Source: a bacterium (GTDB lineage: Bacteria > Verrucomicrobiota > Verrucomicrobiae > Opitutales > Opitutaceae). From it: DNA of 18,933 nt. The DNA is taken from positions 1 to 18,933 of the forward strand of contig JAJXYI010000463.1 of NCBI GenBank assembly GCA_021780625.1, given 5' to 3'. The translations under genes and the position numbers were made by a program. Under the pieces are notes generated by a model. It did not search any database and was not told where the DNA came from. It saw only the letters and a list, made by a program, of their open reading frames with translations. Each line of letters begins with the position of its first letter. Position 1 is the stretch's first letter. Of this stretch, positions 1-7,767 are shown in pieces.

Positions 1-4
1 ATCT

Positions 5-2272
5 CTAGCTTCGCCACCAAGAAGGTGCCCCGATGACCGTCGCCCGGTGCTGCCGTGTCTCGACCACCAAGCGGCCGTCGGCGGGCGACAGCACCCGCCG
101 GATCGGGTCTTTCGTGTACACAACGCCCACGCGCTGGCCCGTCGGTGTGAACCAGGAGAATGCCTTGGATTCCAGGAGACCGAACCCGGTCTCGCCGACT
201 AGGAGCGTTCCTTTGTCGAGGACGTCCACGAGGGCGTCGAGCCGATCCTCGGAGAGGACGTATAGCCTGGTATCCGTGAGGATGTAAAGGTGAGAGTCGG
301 TGTGGACGATCTGGCGCGGCACGGCCCCCACATCGTAGACCCGCGCAGGGATTCCTCCCTCAGACACTTCGACTACTCTCCCTGAGTACCCGGCTAAGAA
401 CAGCCGGTTGTCGCCTGCCGCGAAGTTCGCGGCGTAGATCCAATCGGCAGCGCTCTTTTCCGAACCACCCATGCTAATCGTGACTTCGAACCCAACGGAT
501 CCACCGGGCACTCCGTTGACGGCGCCAGTAAATCGTTGGCGGCTCAATATCTTCTCGTAGGTGACCCGTCCAACCTCTCCAGCGTCCATCCCATTCAAGT
601 CCGAACCGGTCAGGAGTTCCATCGCCGCTACGAGATCCTGGAACTTCCGAGTAGCCTCTGGAGCGTTCGGGTTTCGGTCGGGATGGCACTGAAGAGCGAG
701 TTGACGGTACTGATGAGTCAGGTTCTGTGGAGTCACAGGGAGCTTGAGGTCCATCAGACGGAGCGCCGCCTCGACTTCCGCGCTCGTTCCAACGCGGTCC
801 GCGCGCGGAGCGGCGGCCCTGGTCCAACCTTCCTGCGTAGGCAGGCGCAGGCCCCAGATCACGTCGCCGTTCTGGGTCGACAGGCACCACGCTTCATCGA
901 CGGCGGTCACCAGGTAGCGCGATCGATCGGTGGAAACCGCAACGCAGCGGACGTGCGTGCGCAGTTCATGACTGTCGATCCCAAAACGCGTTGCTTGTGC
1001 GCAGTACTCGGGCAGGTCCGTGACGCGCTCAGCGACGATCTGCTCGATTCGATTAGAGTAGCCGTGCAGCAGCCCCTCACGGGACATGAACAGAATCGCA
1101 GACCCGTCGGCATTCACGTCACTGCGGTAGACGTCCTGGGGAAGTCCGTGCTCGGCCACGAGGTGCCCACCGCGGTCGGTGACTCGAAGCACCGACGCGG
1201 CGTCCTCGAAGCCGACGCGATGACCCTTGCGATCGAGCCAGAACATCGACCGGCTCGTGGGGAACACGTCCTTGTACGCCGGATCGGGTCGCTCATCTGG
1301 CGTCAGTTTGTCCTCTGATTGGATGCGCCAGCCAGGACCCTCAGCCGTGAATCTCACCGCCGGTGCGCTGCTTTCCAGGCCCACGCGCTCGTTGCGTCCG
1401 TGGGCGCCCTCCTCCCACCGCAACGGCGCCTTCGGCAGGCGCACATATGGCAATCGCCCAACGTCGATCTCGCAAGCTCGCGACGCCGAGCGACGAGACC
1501 GCGATCGTAGGACCAGCGAAAGGGCCTTACCTGTAGAGGCAGCAGCGACTCGGTCGGCCACGTTATCCGGCTCTGTTAATTCACTTGTGGGCTCTGGCTC
1601 CAACGGCGAGGAGACTGCTTCAACCTGCTCCCCCAGCAGGTACAGCTTCTGAGTTGCACCGATCCTCACCCCTCGAATTCGCCCGGCCCTCCGAAGCCAA
1701 CCTGCGACGTAGGACACGCGTCGACCGTCCGCGACTCCGATTCGCTGTTTGAGTTCCGATTGGAGCAGCCCGGGATCGCGCTGGACCGCTGCCATGATCG
1801 CGACGGTCAGTCTCAGGTCCTCCTCCGCTTGGTCCGCGGCGGGCAGCCATTCGCTCAGTTCAGGTATGGCTGCCAGAGCGCCACGCAATTCGCGAATGCC
1901 TTCGCGATCCTCGAGTACGGCCATAAGAATCGGCGCCGTGTGTACCGCATGCGACATCCCGATATCGAACCGCCCGTATTCCCGCTTCTGTTCACGCACC
2001 AACGCCGCCAGGAGAGGGTATGTCTGACGCGCGGCGACAATCGCGGATTGGAAATCGCCGTTCGCTTTGGAGCGTTCGATCTCCGCCGACAACTCGAAGT
2101 AGCGCCCGGTAACTTGCACCGGCGTCCGACCGTGAGGAGCCGCTACGTCGGCGACGACGGGTCGCACCTGTGGAGATGCAGTTGCATGGGAGCCCGGGCT
2201 CTTCGTCGGCGGAGGTGCGGGTACGGAAGTGCGTTCGCCGAAGCACGCCTTCAGGAAGTCGCGGATGCCCAT
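5..2272 (-). CDS. J-domain protein with winged helix and beta-propeller-like repeats (755 aa)
   Basis: The ATG at 2272 is chosen over an upstream in-frame ATG at 2311 because GGGGAGG precedes it by about 8 nt. Residues about 154-213 look like a winged helix. From about residue 340 onward short beta-rich units resemble propeller blades (FWLDRKGHRVGF, RYLVTAVDEAWCLS, RLFLAGYSGRVVEVS, HLYILTDTRLYVLS). A J domain sits at about 498-562, with the diagnostic HPD at 530-532 (LQCHPDRNPNAP), between two sets of blades. J domains stimulate the ATPase of DnaK-type Hsp70; no DnaK or GrpE gene is nearby, so it would have to use the host chaperone. No signal peptide or membrane segment is seen. The N-terminal 40 residues are Pro/Ser/Ala-rich linker. 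The function is unknown: the J domain is firm, the propeller is inferred from pattern. The gene is complete, with its stop at the very left edge, and diverges from the phosphatase gene. Confidence 0.85.
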   Translation of the reverse strand: MGIRDFLKACFGERTSVPAPPPTKSPGSHATASPQVRPVVADVAAPHGRTPVQVTGRYFELSAEIERSKANGDFQSAIVAARQTYPLLAALVREQKREYGRFDIGMSHAVHTAPILMAVLEDREGIRELRGALAAIPELSEWLPAADQAEEDLRLTVAIMAAVQRDPGLLQSELKQRIGVADGRRVSYVAGWLRRAGRIRGVRIGATQKLYLLGEQVEAVSSPLEPEPTSELTEPDNVADRVAAASTGKALSLVLRSRSRRSASRACEIDVGRLPYVRLPKAPLRWEEGAHGRNERVGLESSAPAVRFTAEGPGWRIQSEDKLTPDERPDPAYKDVFPTSRSMFWLDRKGHRVGFEDAASVLRVTDRGGHLVAEHGLPQDVYRSDVNADGSAILFMSREGLLHGYSNRIEQIVAERVTDLPEYCAQATRFGIDSHELRTHVRCVAVSTDRSRYLVTAVDEAWCLSTQNGDVIWGLRLPTQEGWTRAAAPRADRVGTSAEVEAALRLMDLKLPVTPQNLTHQYRQLALQCHPDRNPNAPEATRKFQDLVAAMELLTGSDLNGMDAGEVGRVTYEKILSRQRFTGAVNGVPGGSVGFEVTISMGGSEKSAADWIYAANFAAGDNRLFLAGYSGRVVEVSEGGIPARVYDVGAVPRQIVHTDSHLYILTDTRLYVLSEDRLDALVDVLDKGTLLVGETGFGLLESKAFSWFTPTGQRVGVVYTKDPIRRVLSPADGRLVVETRQHRATVIGAPSWWRS

Positions 2273-2705
2273 GACGGGGACCTCCCCACCGAACTGGGTG
2301 GCCGCTTGCACTGCGGCACAAGATGATACCTCTGTGGGTGGGAATGTGGATGTGGTGATCAGAGTTTCACGAAACGTGCGGTTAGGCCCTTTCGGGCGGT
2401 CGGGTGCCCCTGACGGGCTCTCGCGCCGACCACGAGCGAGCCTAGCGGCCCCGCCGGTTGCGCCGGCAGCGCCAGTTGTGCTGCGCGCCGGACTTTACGT
2501 TTCGCCGAGTGGCGCGCTAGACTGCGCGTTTGCCGCTCCGGTAGGAGGCGTGGACCAGTCGAATCTTGGCAAGGCGGCTGCCCCAGACGGCCAGGAGCCG
2601 TGTCGAGTCGGCGACTGTCGAAGGCGACTTCACGGAAATCATCCGCGAGGCGGGCAGGGCGCCCATGGTGGCAGCGGAAGCGCCAACCGAGGACGGAAAG
2701 AACAA
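2273..2705. other. Divergent intergenic region
   Basis: This stretch lies between the J-domain gene (leftward) and the phosphatase gene (rightward). An open frame on the plus strand runs through it into the phosphatase, but its translation is low-complexity (runs of Ala, Pro, Arg) and it has no ribosome site, so I treat it as non-coding. On the minus strand TATCAT (2328-2323) could be a -10 element for the J-domain gene, without a convincing -35. A plus-strand promoter candidate is listed separately. Confidence 0.5.
2494..2523 (+). promoter_or_regulatory. Candidate sigma70-type promoter for the phosphatase gene
   Basis: TTTACG (2494-2499) and TAGACT (2518-2523) are separated by 18 nt. Both hexamers are partial matches. 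The start codon at 2706 would leave a leader of about 175 nt, so the assignment is weak. Confidence 0.3.
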
Positions 2706-3191
2706 ATGAGACAGATTCACGAGAGGCTGTTTGTCGCGGATGAAGGCTCGTGCCGGGCGGGTTCTGCCGAACTCGCTGTCGTGCACGCGTGCAAGTCTCC
2801 ATGCCACCAACGAGCCGTCGGCTATAAGGGCAGCCTTTCGGCCCAGCACCCGAACTACCTGGTTCTGCGACACCCGTACGATCTGTACCTCAACATCATC
2901 GATCCCCCTGTCCCGCTCTTCAAGATCGAGACGTTTGTGCAGTTCCTTCTGTTCGCTGCGGAGCACTACGATCGCGGCGCGTCCGTCCTGATTCACTGCA
3001 ACCAGGGCGAATCCAGAGCGCCGACGCTCGCACTGCTGTTTCTTGCCAAGCATCTACGCGCGATCCCGGCGGGGTCGTTCGACGCCGCGCGGGCTACATT
3101 TGCTCCGCTTTACCTTGAATACCGACCAGGCCGAGGGATCCAGCAGTTTCTGGAGACGAATTGGGGGACCATTATCGATAGCGGAGTCTGA
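2706..3191 (+). CDS. Dual-specificity/tyrosine-phosphatase-like protein (161 aa)
   Basis: The start is ATG 2706, with GGAAAG 5 nt upstream. The protein carries the Cys-phosphatase P-loop HCxxxxxR as HCNQGESR, with nucleophile C98 and phosphate-binding R104, preceded by the usual hydrophobic strand (ASVLIHC) and followed by a hydrophobic helix (APTLALLFLAKHL). D66 in NIIDPPVP is a plausible general acid, at the spacing seen in small dual-specificity phosphatases. Such enzymes remove phosphate from Tyr or Ser/Thr, sometimes from RNA 5' ends or other phospho-substrates. The N-terminal part (residues 1-60) is compact, as in single-domain members. No signal peptide is present, so it is cytosolic. 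There is no kinase gene nearby, so the substrate cannot be inferred. Placement in the Cys-phosphatase superfamily rests on the P-loop and its flanks. Confidence 0.75.
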   Translation: MRQIHERLFVADEGSCRAGSAELAVVHACKSPCHQRAVGYKGSLSAQHPNYLVLRHPYDLYLNIIDPPVPLFKIETFVQFLLFAAEHYDRGASVLIHCNQGESRAPTLALLFLAKHLRAIPAGSFDAARATFAPLYLEYRPGRGIQQFLETNWGTIIDSGV

Positions 3192-3333
3192 CAACGCCTT
3201 GCACCTGACCGCCGCCTGGATCTGCTCGCCCACGCCCGGAGCCCCCACCAGCGTCGAGCGTCATCCTAGGTTGCTGCGCGACATGAACAATCCGACGGAG
3301 GGTCGGTCTTTGTCTAACTCGAGTCGGGGAGTC

Positions 3334-3363
3334 TTGACGGCAGCGGCGTTGCTTCGCCATACT
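3334..3363 (+). promoter_or_regulatory. Candidate sigma70-type promoter
   Basis: TTGACG (3334-3339) and CATACT (3358-3363) are separated by 18 nt and lie about 58 nt upstream of the ATG at 3422. This is the best promoter match in the left part of the window and would serve the ribbon-helix-helix-like gene. Confidence 0.45.
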
Positions 3364-3421
3364 GTGCTCGGCAGTTAGCCGTCGCCCGCGAATGCGGGAG
3401 AGAACGGCCACTGGAGGCAGC

Positions 3422-4039
3422 ATGCCCGAATACACTCTCCGCAACGTCGATCCTCACCTCTGGAGTCAATTCACCGAACGCGCGAATCGTGAGGGCTGGC
3501 CAACCCGCGCGCTGATCGCCACTCTCATGAAGGCGTACGCCTGTGGTGATTTCACCCCACCCGAGCCGCCGCCAACTGAGTTGCCTCAATTCGCCTGGCT
3601 CAGGGCGCATTACCGGCGAGTTGCACGGCAGGAGGCGTTCGCTTCCCTTGACGTGCAGGCACAATGGGAGCGACTTGTCGATCAGGTTCTCGAATCAGCT
3701 GCGTCCTGGCAGGTGCTGAACGATGTGCCCCCGCACCGAAGAGGGGGCATCCTTCGATGGTTGCGGCACACCAGCGATGTGCCAACGGCTGCTCGGCTGA
3801 CCCTCCGCGCGATCGCCCACATCGGAGAAGGAGCTGATCTCCGTACAAACCGCCGAGCCTTTCACTTCGAGGTTCTCGGCCTGCCGATTGGGCAACAGGC
3901 TTGGATTGCTGATTTTGATGGTGGCTGGCGGGTTCTGCGCGTCGTTGGCGGCCAGCAGGGACGCTGGAGCGATCCGTACTTGTCCAAGGAGGAAGCCCTG
4001 AACACGCTTGCACAACTGACCGAGGAAGCCGGCGCGTAG
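3422..4039 (+). CDS. Hypothetical protein with ribbon-helix-helix-like N-terminus (205 aa)
   Basis: ATG 3422 is preceded by GGAGG with 4 nt spacing, much better than the GTG or ATG codons further upstream. Residues 3-42 follow the CopG/Arc pattern: a short strand (EYTLRNVDPHLWSQF), a helix (TERANREG), a turn, and a second helix (RALIATLMKAYACG). This suggests a ribbon-helix-helix DNA-binding or dimerisation module. Residues 43-60 are a Pro-rich linker (PPEPPPTELP). The remaining 140 residues are helical and then beta-rich, ending with QQAWIADFDGGWRVLRVVGG and a helix that repeats acidic residues. I do not recognise this C-terminal domain. It could be an autoregulated antitoxin-like protein, but no toxin partner is adjacent. 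The gene stands alone, with its own promoter candidate. Confidence 0.65.
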   Translation: MPEYTLRNVDPHLWSQFTERANREGWPTRALIATLMKAYACGDFTPPEPPPTELPQFAWLRAHYRRVARQEAFASLDVQAQWERLVDQVLESAASWQVLNDVPPHRRGGILRWLRHTSDVPTAARLTLRAIAHIGEGADLRTNRRAFHFEVLGLPIGQQAWIADFDGGWRVLRVVGGQQGRWSDPYLSKEEALNTLAQLTEEAGA

Positions 4040-4386
4040 TTCCACAGACATGACTTGTTACGCCGCAATTCGACCGTGGTGCTCATCCCGCCGCGCGCGT
4101 TCTTCGTGTACGGGACACCGTGCTCCAACCATAAGGACGGTGGATCTGAGATGCGACGGCCGACTCGTCGCCTCATGCCCGGGGGAGGACGCACGTCACC
4201 GACGCTCACCGCGGCGCAGCTGCGCCACGGCGCTCGACCGTCAGTAGCGGCATCGCCGCGGCGATCTCCGGGTGCGGCCTGTGGTACCGCATGTCCGCGT
4301 AATTGTCGGATCCGGTATCATGCTCCCTCCAATGGGCCTACTGGTCGATTCGTTCGGGTGTTCCGGGCGAGACAAGGGATTCTGCC
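4040..4386. other. Intergenic region with two 14-bp palindromes
   Basis: I see no convincing gene here: open frames on both strands have Arg/Pro-rich translations and no ribosome sites. There are two perfect 14-bp palindromes, GGCGCAGCTGCGCC (4213-4226) and ATCGCCGCGGCGAT (4252-4265), which could be operator sites or hairpin stems. TATCAT (4316-4321) is a possible -10 element for the next gene without a good -35. Confidence 0.4.
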
Positions 4387-4779
4387 GTGTTGATGAAGAA
4401 CGGTAAGTCGATGTACTGGGTCTGCGACGCGTGTGAGGTTCACAAACCAGACGAAGAGCTCTTCCTTGTGTGGCGGCAAGGCAAACCGCGCGGTCCTCGT
4501 CAGTGCTATGCGGTTCACGAAGCGTGTCTACACGAGCTTGTCACGACTGCGCTGCTCACGGACGACGAGGTAGTTGCTTGGATGGCGGGTTCAGCGGTGA
4601 CCATGAAGCTCGGGCTCATCGGCAAATTCGACTGTTCCGTACTTGGACTCAAGGGGGGCTCGGTTGAAGCGACACTTCCCCCAGCCACCGCCGAACAGCT
4701 AGCTCTGCTCGGTGTGGCCGTCCCTGGCGCCAGTCAGGACGGGCCCGGAAGGTCGACAGCGCCGGGCTCAACTCGTTAG
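4387..4779 (+). CDS. Small Cys/His-rich (putative zinc-binding) protein, 3' end replaced by an insertion sequence
   Basis: The start is placed at GTG 4387 because AAGGGA lies 7 nt upstream; an ATG at 4393 is the alternative. The N-terminal half holds C13-x2-C16-x2-H19 (CDACEVH) and C40-x3-H44-x2-C47-x-H49, a spacing that suggests one bound zinc. The rest is a short helix (HELVTTALLTDDEVVAWMAG) and an Ala-rich tail. I do not recognise the family. The IS256-family element entered the gene: the present stop codon (4777-4779) is IS DNA. Removing the IS and one target copy lets the frame run on for 21 more codons to TGA at 6364-6366, giving about 151 instead of 130 residues. That lost tail is basic and low-complexity, so the truncation may matter little, or the native frame may differ. 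Confidence 0.55.
   Translation: MLMKNGKSMYWVCDACEVHKPDEELFLVWRQGKPRGPRQCYAVHEACLHELVTTALLTDDEVVAWMAGSAVTMKLGLIGKFDCSVLGLKGGSVEATLPPATAEQLALLGVAVPGASQDGPGRSTAPGSTR
4767..4774. repeat. Left target-site duplication of the IS256-family element
   Basis: The octamer CTCAACTC is identical to 6291-6298 on the other side of the element. Eight base pairs is a usual target duplication for IS256-family elements. The next base (G) also matches on both sides, so the duplication could be 9 bp. Confidence 0.85.
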
Positions 4780-4802
4780 AGTCCCAGGACGTGGTGGAAA
4801 TT
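4775..4802. repeat. Left terminal inverted repeat of the IS
   Basis: The core GTCCC...GTGGTGGAAATT (4781-4802) matches the reverse complement of 6263-6284 at 18 of 22 positions, including an unbroken GTGGTGGAAATT. The outermost six bases match at only three positions. Confidence 0.85.
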
Positions 4803-4896
4803 CGGTAAGCCGCTGAGCTAGACAGAGGTAGCGGCCATCGCGCATCGTTCCGTGAGTTTCTCTCGCCAAAGGGAACCTACACGGAGGGCAATGACG

Positions 4897-6120
4897 ATGG
4901 CCAAGCCAAGGATGGATCTGTCGACGTTCGTTGGCAAGCTGCTCGAAGAGCAAGACGGCGATGTGCTGCGGGAGGGCGTGCGCGTGCTCGCGCAGGCGCT
5001 GATGGACACCGAGGTGACGGCGTTGGTCGGCGCCGCGCGCCACGAGCGCAGCGAGGACCGCACCGGGTACCGGAATGGCACGCGGGTCCGGAGCTGGGAC
5101 ACGCGCGTCGGCACGGTGGATCTGGCGATCCCGAAGGTCCGTCCGGGAACGTACTTTCCCTCGCTGCTGCAGCCGCGGCGGCGGGCCGAGCAGGCGCTGC
5201 TGACGGTGGTCCAAGAAGCCTACGTGCACGGCGTCTCGACCCGGAAAGTCGATGACCTCGTGAAGGCCCTGGGGCTCGAGGGGATCTCGAAGTCCGAGGT
5301 TTCGCGCATCTGCGGGGATCTCGATCCGGTGGTGGAAGCGTTTCGGACCCGACGGCTGACGAGCGAGTATCCGTACGTGTGGCTCGACGCGACGTACCAC
5401 AAGGTCCGCATCGATGGACGGGTGGTGAGCCAGGCGACCGTCGTGGCCATTGGCGTGACGCTCGACGGCGAACGGCAGATCCTCGGGGTGGATGTCGGCG
5501 CGTCCGAGGACCGCAGCTTCTGGACCGCGTTTCTGCGGGGTTTGGTGAAGCGGGGGCTGGCCGGCGTGCGCTTGGTCATCTCCGATGCGCACGAGGGTCT
5601 GAAGCAGGCGATCAGCACGGTGCTGAACGGCGTGGCCTGGCAGCGGTGCCGAGTCCATTTCATGCGGAATCTCTTGGCGACCGTGCCGCAGACGATGCGC
5701 GAGCCCATTGCGGCGATCGTCCGGACGATCTTCGCGCAGCCCGACTATACGAGCGCGATGACGCAATTGCACAAGGTCGCCGACGGCGTGCGCGCCCGGT
5801 TGCCCCAGGCCGCGGCGCTGCTCGAGGACGCCGCCGAGGACATCCTGGCGCACAAGCACTTTCCCGAGGAACATCGTCGGCAGCTCCACAGCACCAATCC
5901 GCTGGAGCGGCTGAACAAGGAGATCAAGCGCCGCTCGAATGTCGTCGGCATCTTTCCCAACGTCCGCGCCGCGATTCGCCTGGTCGGGGCCATCCTGCTT
6001 GAACAGGACGACGAATGGGCGGTTGCCGAACGTCGCTACTTCAGTGCGGAATCGATGAAACGGCTGTTGACGCCCCTCGCCGGGGCGAGCGACCAGGAGC
6101 TCTTGATGGCGATCGCGTAG
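4897..6120 (+). CDS. IS256-family transposase (DDE, 407 aa)
   Basis: This is a mutator-type DDE transposase that cuts and joins IS ends. The catalytic triad is visible as D164 (VWLDATY), D230 (LVISDAHEG) and E337 (STNPLERLNKEIKRR). The family-typical CxxH (CRVHFMRN, residues 251-258) lies between the second Asp and the Glu. Other hallmarks are the RTGYRNG segment near residue 55 and the VSEVSRI-like helix-turn-helix region around 110-140 (YVHGVSTRKVDDL, SKSEVSRICG). Length is normal for the family. GGAGG at 4883-4887 is 9 nt from ATG 4897 and only 3 nt from the in-frame ATG 4891, so 4897 is preferred. No frameshift or stop is present, so the enzyme may be active. A long open frame on the opposite strand is a shadow. 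Confidence 0.95.
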   Translation: MAKPRMDLSTFVGKLLEEQDGDVLREGVRVLAQALMDTEVTALVGAARHERSEDRTGYRNGTRVRSWDTRVGTVDLAIPKVRPGTYFPSLLQPRRRAEQALLTVVQEAYVHGVSTRKVDDLVKALGLEGISKSEVSRICGDLDPVVEAFRTRRLTSEYPYVWLDATYHKVRIDGRVVSQATVVAIGVTLDGERQILGVDVGASEDRSFWTAFLRGLVKRGLAGVRLVISDAHEGLKQAISTVLNGVAWQRCRVHFMRNLLATVPQTMREPIAAIVRTIFAQPDYTSAMTQLHKVADGVRARLPQAAALLEDAAEDILAHKHFPEEHRRQLHSTNPLERLNKEIKRRSNVVGIFPNVRAAIRLVGAILLEQDDEWAVAERRYFSAESMKRLLTPLAGASDQELLMAIA

Positions 6121-6148
6121 GCCGACGAAGGACCGGGGTGGGCGCTGT

Positions 6149-6172
6149 GGGAAACCCGTCGGCGGGTTTTCC
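6149..6172 (+). terminator. Hairpin downstream of the transposase gene
   Basis: GGGAAACCCG (6149-6158) pairs with CGGGTTTTCC (6163-6172) over 10 bp, including one G-U pair, around a TCGG tetraloop. It starts 29 nt after the transposase stop. No U-tract follows, so it may act as a weak terminator or as an end-processing barrier. Confidence 0.4.
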
Positions 6173-6180
6173 AAGGAGCT

Positions 6181-6206
6181 TGAGGACGTCGCACGTCACG
6201 TCCTCA
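6181..6206. repeat. Second hairpin inside the IS 3' end
   Basis: TGAGGACGT (6181-6189) and ACGTCCTCA (6198-6206) form a perfect 9-bp inverted repeat with an 8-nt spacer, between the transposase gene and the right IS end. Confidence 0.45.
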
Positions 6207-6262
6207 GCTCCGGCAGCGTCCACGCCGAACAGCGTGTGAGGAACTCAGGAACGACGCGACTC

Positions 6263-6290
6263 AATTTCCACCACTTGACGGGACACGACC
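6263..6290. repeat. Right terminal inverted repeat of the IS
   Basis: AATTTCCACCAC...GGGAC (6263-6284) is the inverted partner of 4781-4802 with 18 of 22 matches. The outer end, read inward, is GGTCGTGTCCC, a typical look for IS256-family termini. Confidence 0.85.
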
Positions 6291-6298
6291 CTCAACTC
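6291..6298. repeat. Right target-site duplication of the IS256-family element
   Basis: CTCAACTC here is identical to 4767-4774 and marks the outer border of the insertion. Confidence 0.85.
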
Positions 6299-7257
6299 GG
6301 CCGCGGAGTTCTCCCGCCAACGCAAGGACCGCCAGAAGTAGGCATGTGAAATCGTCCAGGTGTTGAAATCCCGCCGGCTTGACCTGGATCAAATGACGAG
6401 CGCGGCTCTGCCAATTGGTTTCACGGGATCTGCATCAGCGCTCTGTGTGCAGGCCGGTCTGCGCCGGCTGTCACTCCGTCGGCGTCCGGCGCTGCCAGGG
6501 GGGCCTTACGACTACACGGCCGAAGATCCGCCATACTCCGACAACGGTACCTTCGGCCGCGGTCCGGAGATGGCCGCCGGATTCGGCCATTCGGCTGCTC
6601 GATCCCCGGCACGGCGGTCGTCCCGTCGCTTCTTGGCCGCCGCGGCTCGCCGCGTAGCCGCCGGCCGGCATTTTGAGGTGCCGCGACGTGATGCCGGCCC
6701 CCGTCCGACTCGAGGTGTGGGTCACGCGTCCAATTTCATCTCGGAAGTCGTGGGGCGCGCCCTCCTGCATACAGGGTCGACCTGCCGTTCGGAAGATGGC
6801 GGCATGGCGGCCTCGGCCTTGCCTTTACAGCCGGCGGTGCTCGGCTCCGTTGATGGCCATGACGCCCAGCATCTTCCCGGTAACCACGGTTCCCAGCCTC
6901 CTTCGCTGCCCGTCTTCGTCTCGTCGGGCCAACACTCCGAGCACAACGGTGGCGGTCCCGGTCGTCTAGAATCTCGCGCTCCTCCGGACGGCCCGAGTCG
7001 GTCCGCCTCGTCCATGAGAGGCAGCAGCGTTGAGGTCCACTAGGAGGCACGGCTCTCCGGCGCGACGTGAACGCGGAGAGAACGGCGCAGGGAACGGACA
7101 GCCCAATCGGCGGCGGGTGGTGTTGGGGCAACGTGGGGAACGGCGAGACACGAGGCAAGACATGGGGTTACTGCCCGGGTACAGGAGCTGGCGAATGGCT
7201 CGGTGACACCAAGCCCTTGGGAGGAGCATCTAGGTAAAGCTGACCTGATCCATCCCC
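6299..7257. other. About 960 bp without a supported gene (probably decayed DNA)
   Basis: The first 68 bases (to TGA 6364-6366) may be the severed 3' end of the Cys/His-rich gene. Beyond that, open frames exist on both strands, the longest on the plus strand at 6360-7043. All have Arg/Ser/Pro-rich translations, none has a ribosome site, and none matches a family I know. A short minus-strand stretch around 6830-6890 reads protein-like in one frame (VVTGKMLGVMAINGAEH), suggesting a degraded gene. The next feature is a transposase fragment, so this is best seen as eroded mobile-element DNA. Confidence 0.4.
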
Positions 7258-7767
7258 TCATATAAGCCCGAACGCGTGGACGTAGGTCGGTTCGCGGAGC
7301 ACGTACTCGCCGAAGCGTTGGACCAACGGTCCCAGTTCTTCCTGTCTCATTGCCGGGATGGACGCGTAGTAATGGCAGCCTTGCCGGAACAGCGAGTGCG
7401 TCCGCTCCTTCGAGGTGTTCGCCTTGAGCATCCGGTCCATGCCCAGGCTCTCCCCGGCCGCGCTGAGCACCGTCAGCAGCGTCATCGCCATCGCGCAGAT
7501 TAGCAAAATCGCGAAGCACAACCTCTTCTGCCCGTCATATCGTTTCAGCCATCCGGACTTGGCGGACCACGTGTCGCGCACTCCCAAGAGTCTGGGAATG
7601 TCCTCGAGTTCAGCCACGGCCGCGCGAACGCCGAAGCAGATAACGCGTCCCGCGACGACGTCGGGCTCTTCCCCAGCAATTGTGAAGGCCCGAACTCTCA
7701 GATGGTGCGCGGCGGCGAATTGGCGGAGCTGCGGATGTTTGTCCTGATTGGCTCGTTTCGGGCTCAT
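7258..7767 (-). pseudogene. IS4-type transposase, C-terminal fragment (169 aa frame)
   Basis: The C-terminal half reads like the end of IS4-type DDE transposases: a hydrophobic helix (LCFAILLICAMAMTLLTVL), then GMDRMLKANTSKERTHSLFR split over residues about 105-130, then a tail ending in FGLI. Full-length members have over 350 residues with DDE residues upstream; here none is present. The fragment opens at ATG 7767 with AGGAG only 4 nt upstream, so it may be translated as a short protein. No inverted ends or target duplication were found. The DNA further upstream on this strand (7768-8040) shows no recognisable transposase sequence, so the N-terminal part has been lost or replaced. Family assignment rests on the RTHSLFRQG neighbourhood from memory. 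Confidence 0.6.

Larger units (their letters stand above)
4775..6290 (+). mobile_element. Complete IS256-family insertion sequence (about 1,516 bp)
   Basis: The element contains one full-length IS256-type transposase gene. It is flanked by imperfect terminal inverted repeats (4775-4802 and 6263-6290), and outside these by a perfect 8-bp direct repeat (CTCAACTC). Length, repeat size and target duplication all fit IS256-family transposition by copy-and-paste through a circular intermediate. Intact ends, an intact transposase and a perfect target duplication indicate a fairly recent insertion. It interrupts the small Cys/His-rich gene. Confidence 0.9.

Noticed and set aside
536..1318. 260-codon open frame on the plus strand
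   Set aside because: It lies fully antisense to the J-domain gene, whose motifs are clear; it has no ribosome site and no recognisable domain.
4768..6174. 468-codon open frame on the minus strand
   Set aside because: It is antisense to the intact IS256 transposase and arises from GC-rich codon use; the translation is Arg/His/Gly-rich.
6360..7043. 227-codon plus-strand frame right of the IS
   Set aside because: Arg/Ser/Gly-rich, no start signal, no family match; overlapping frames in other registers look equally poor.
6900..7260. Possible group II intron remnant
   Set aside because: GC-rich stem-like words are present, but no domain V, no GUGYG-type start and no reverse transcriptase frame could be found.
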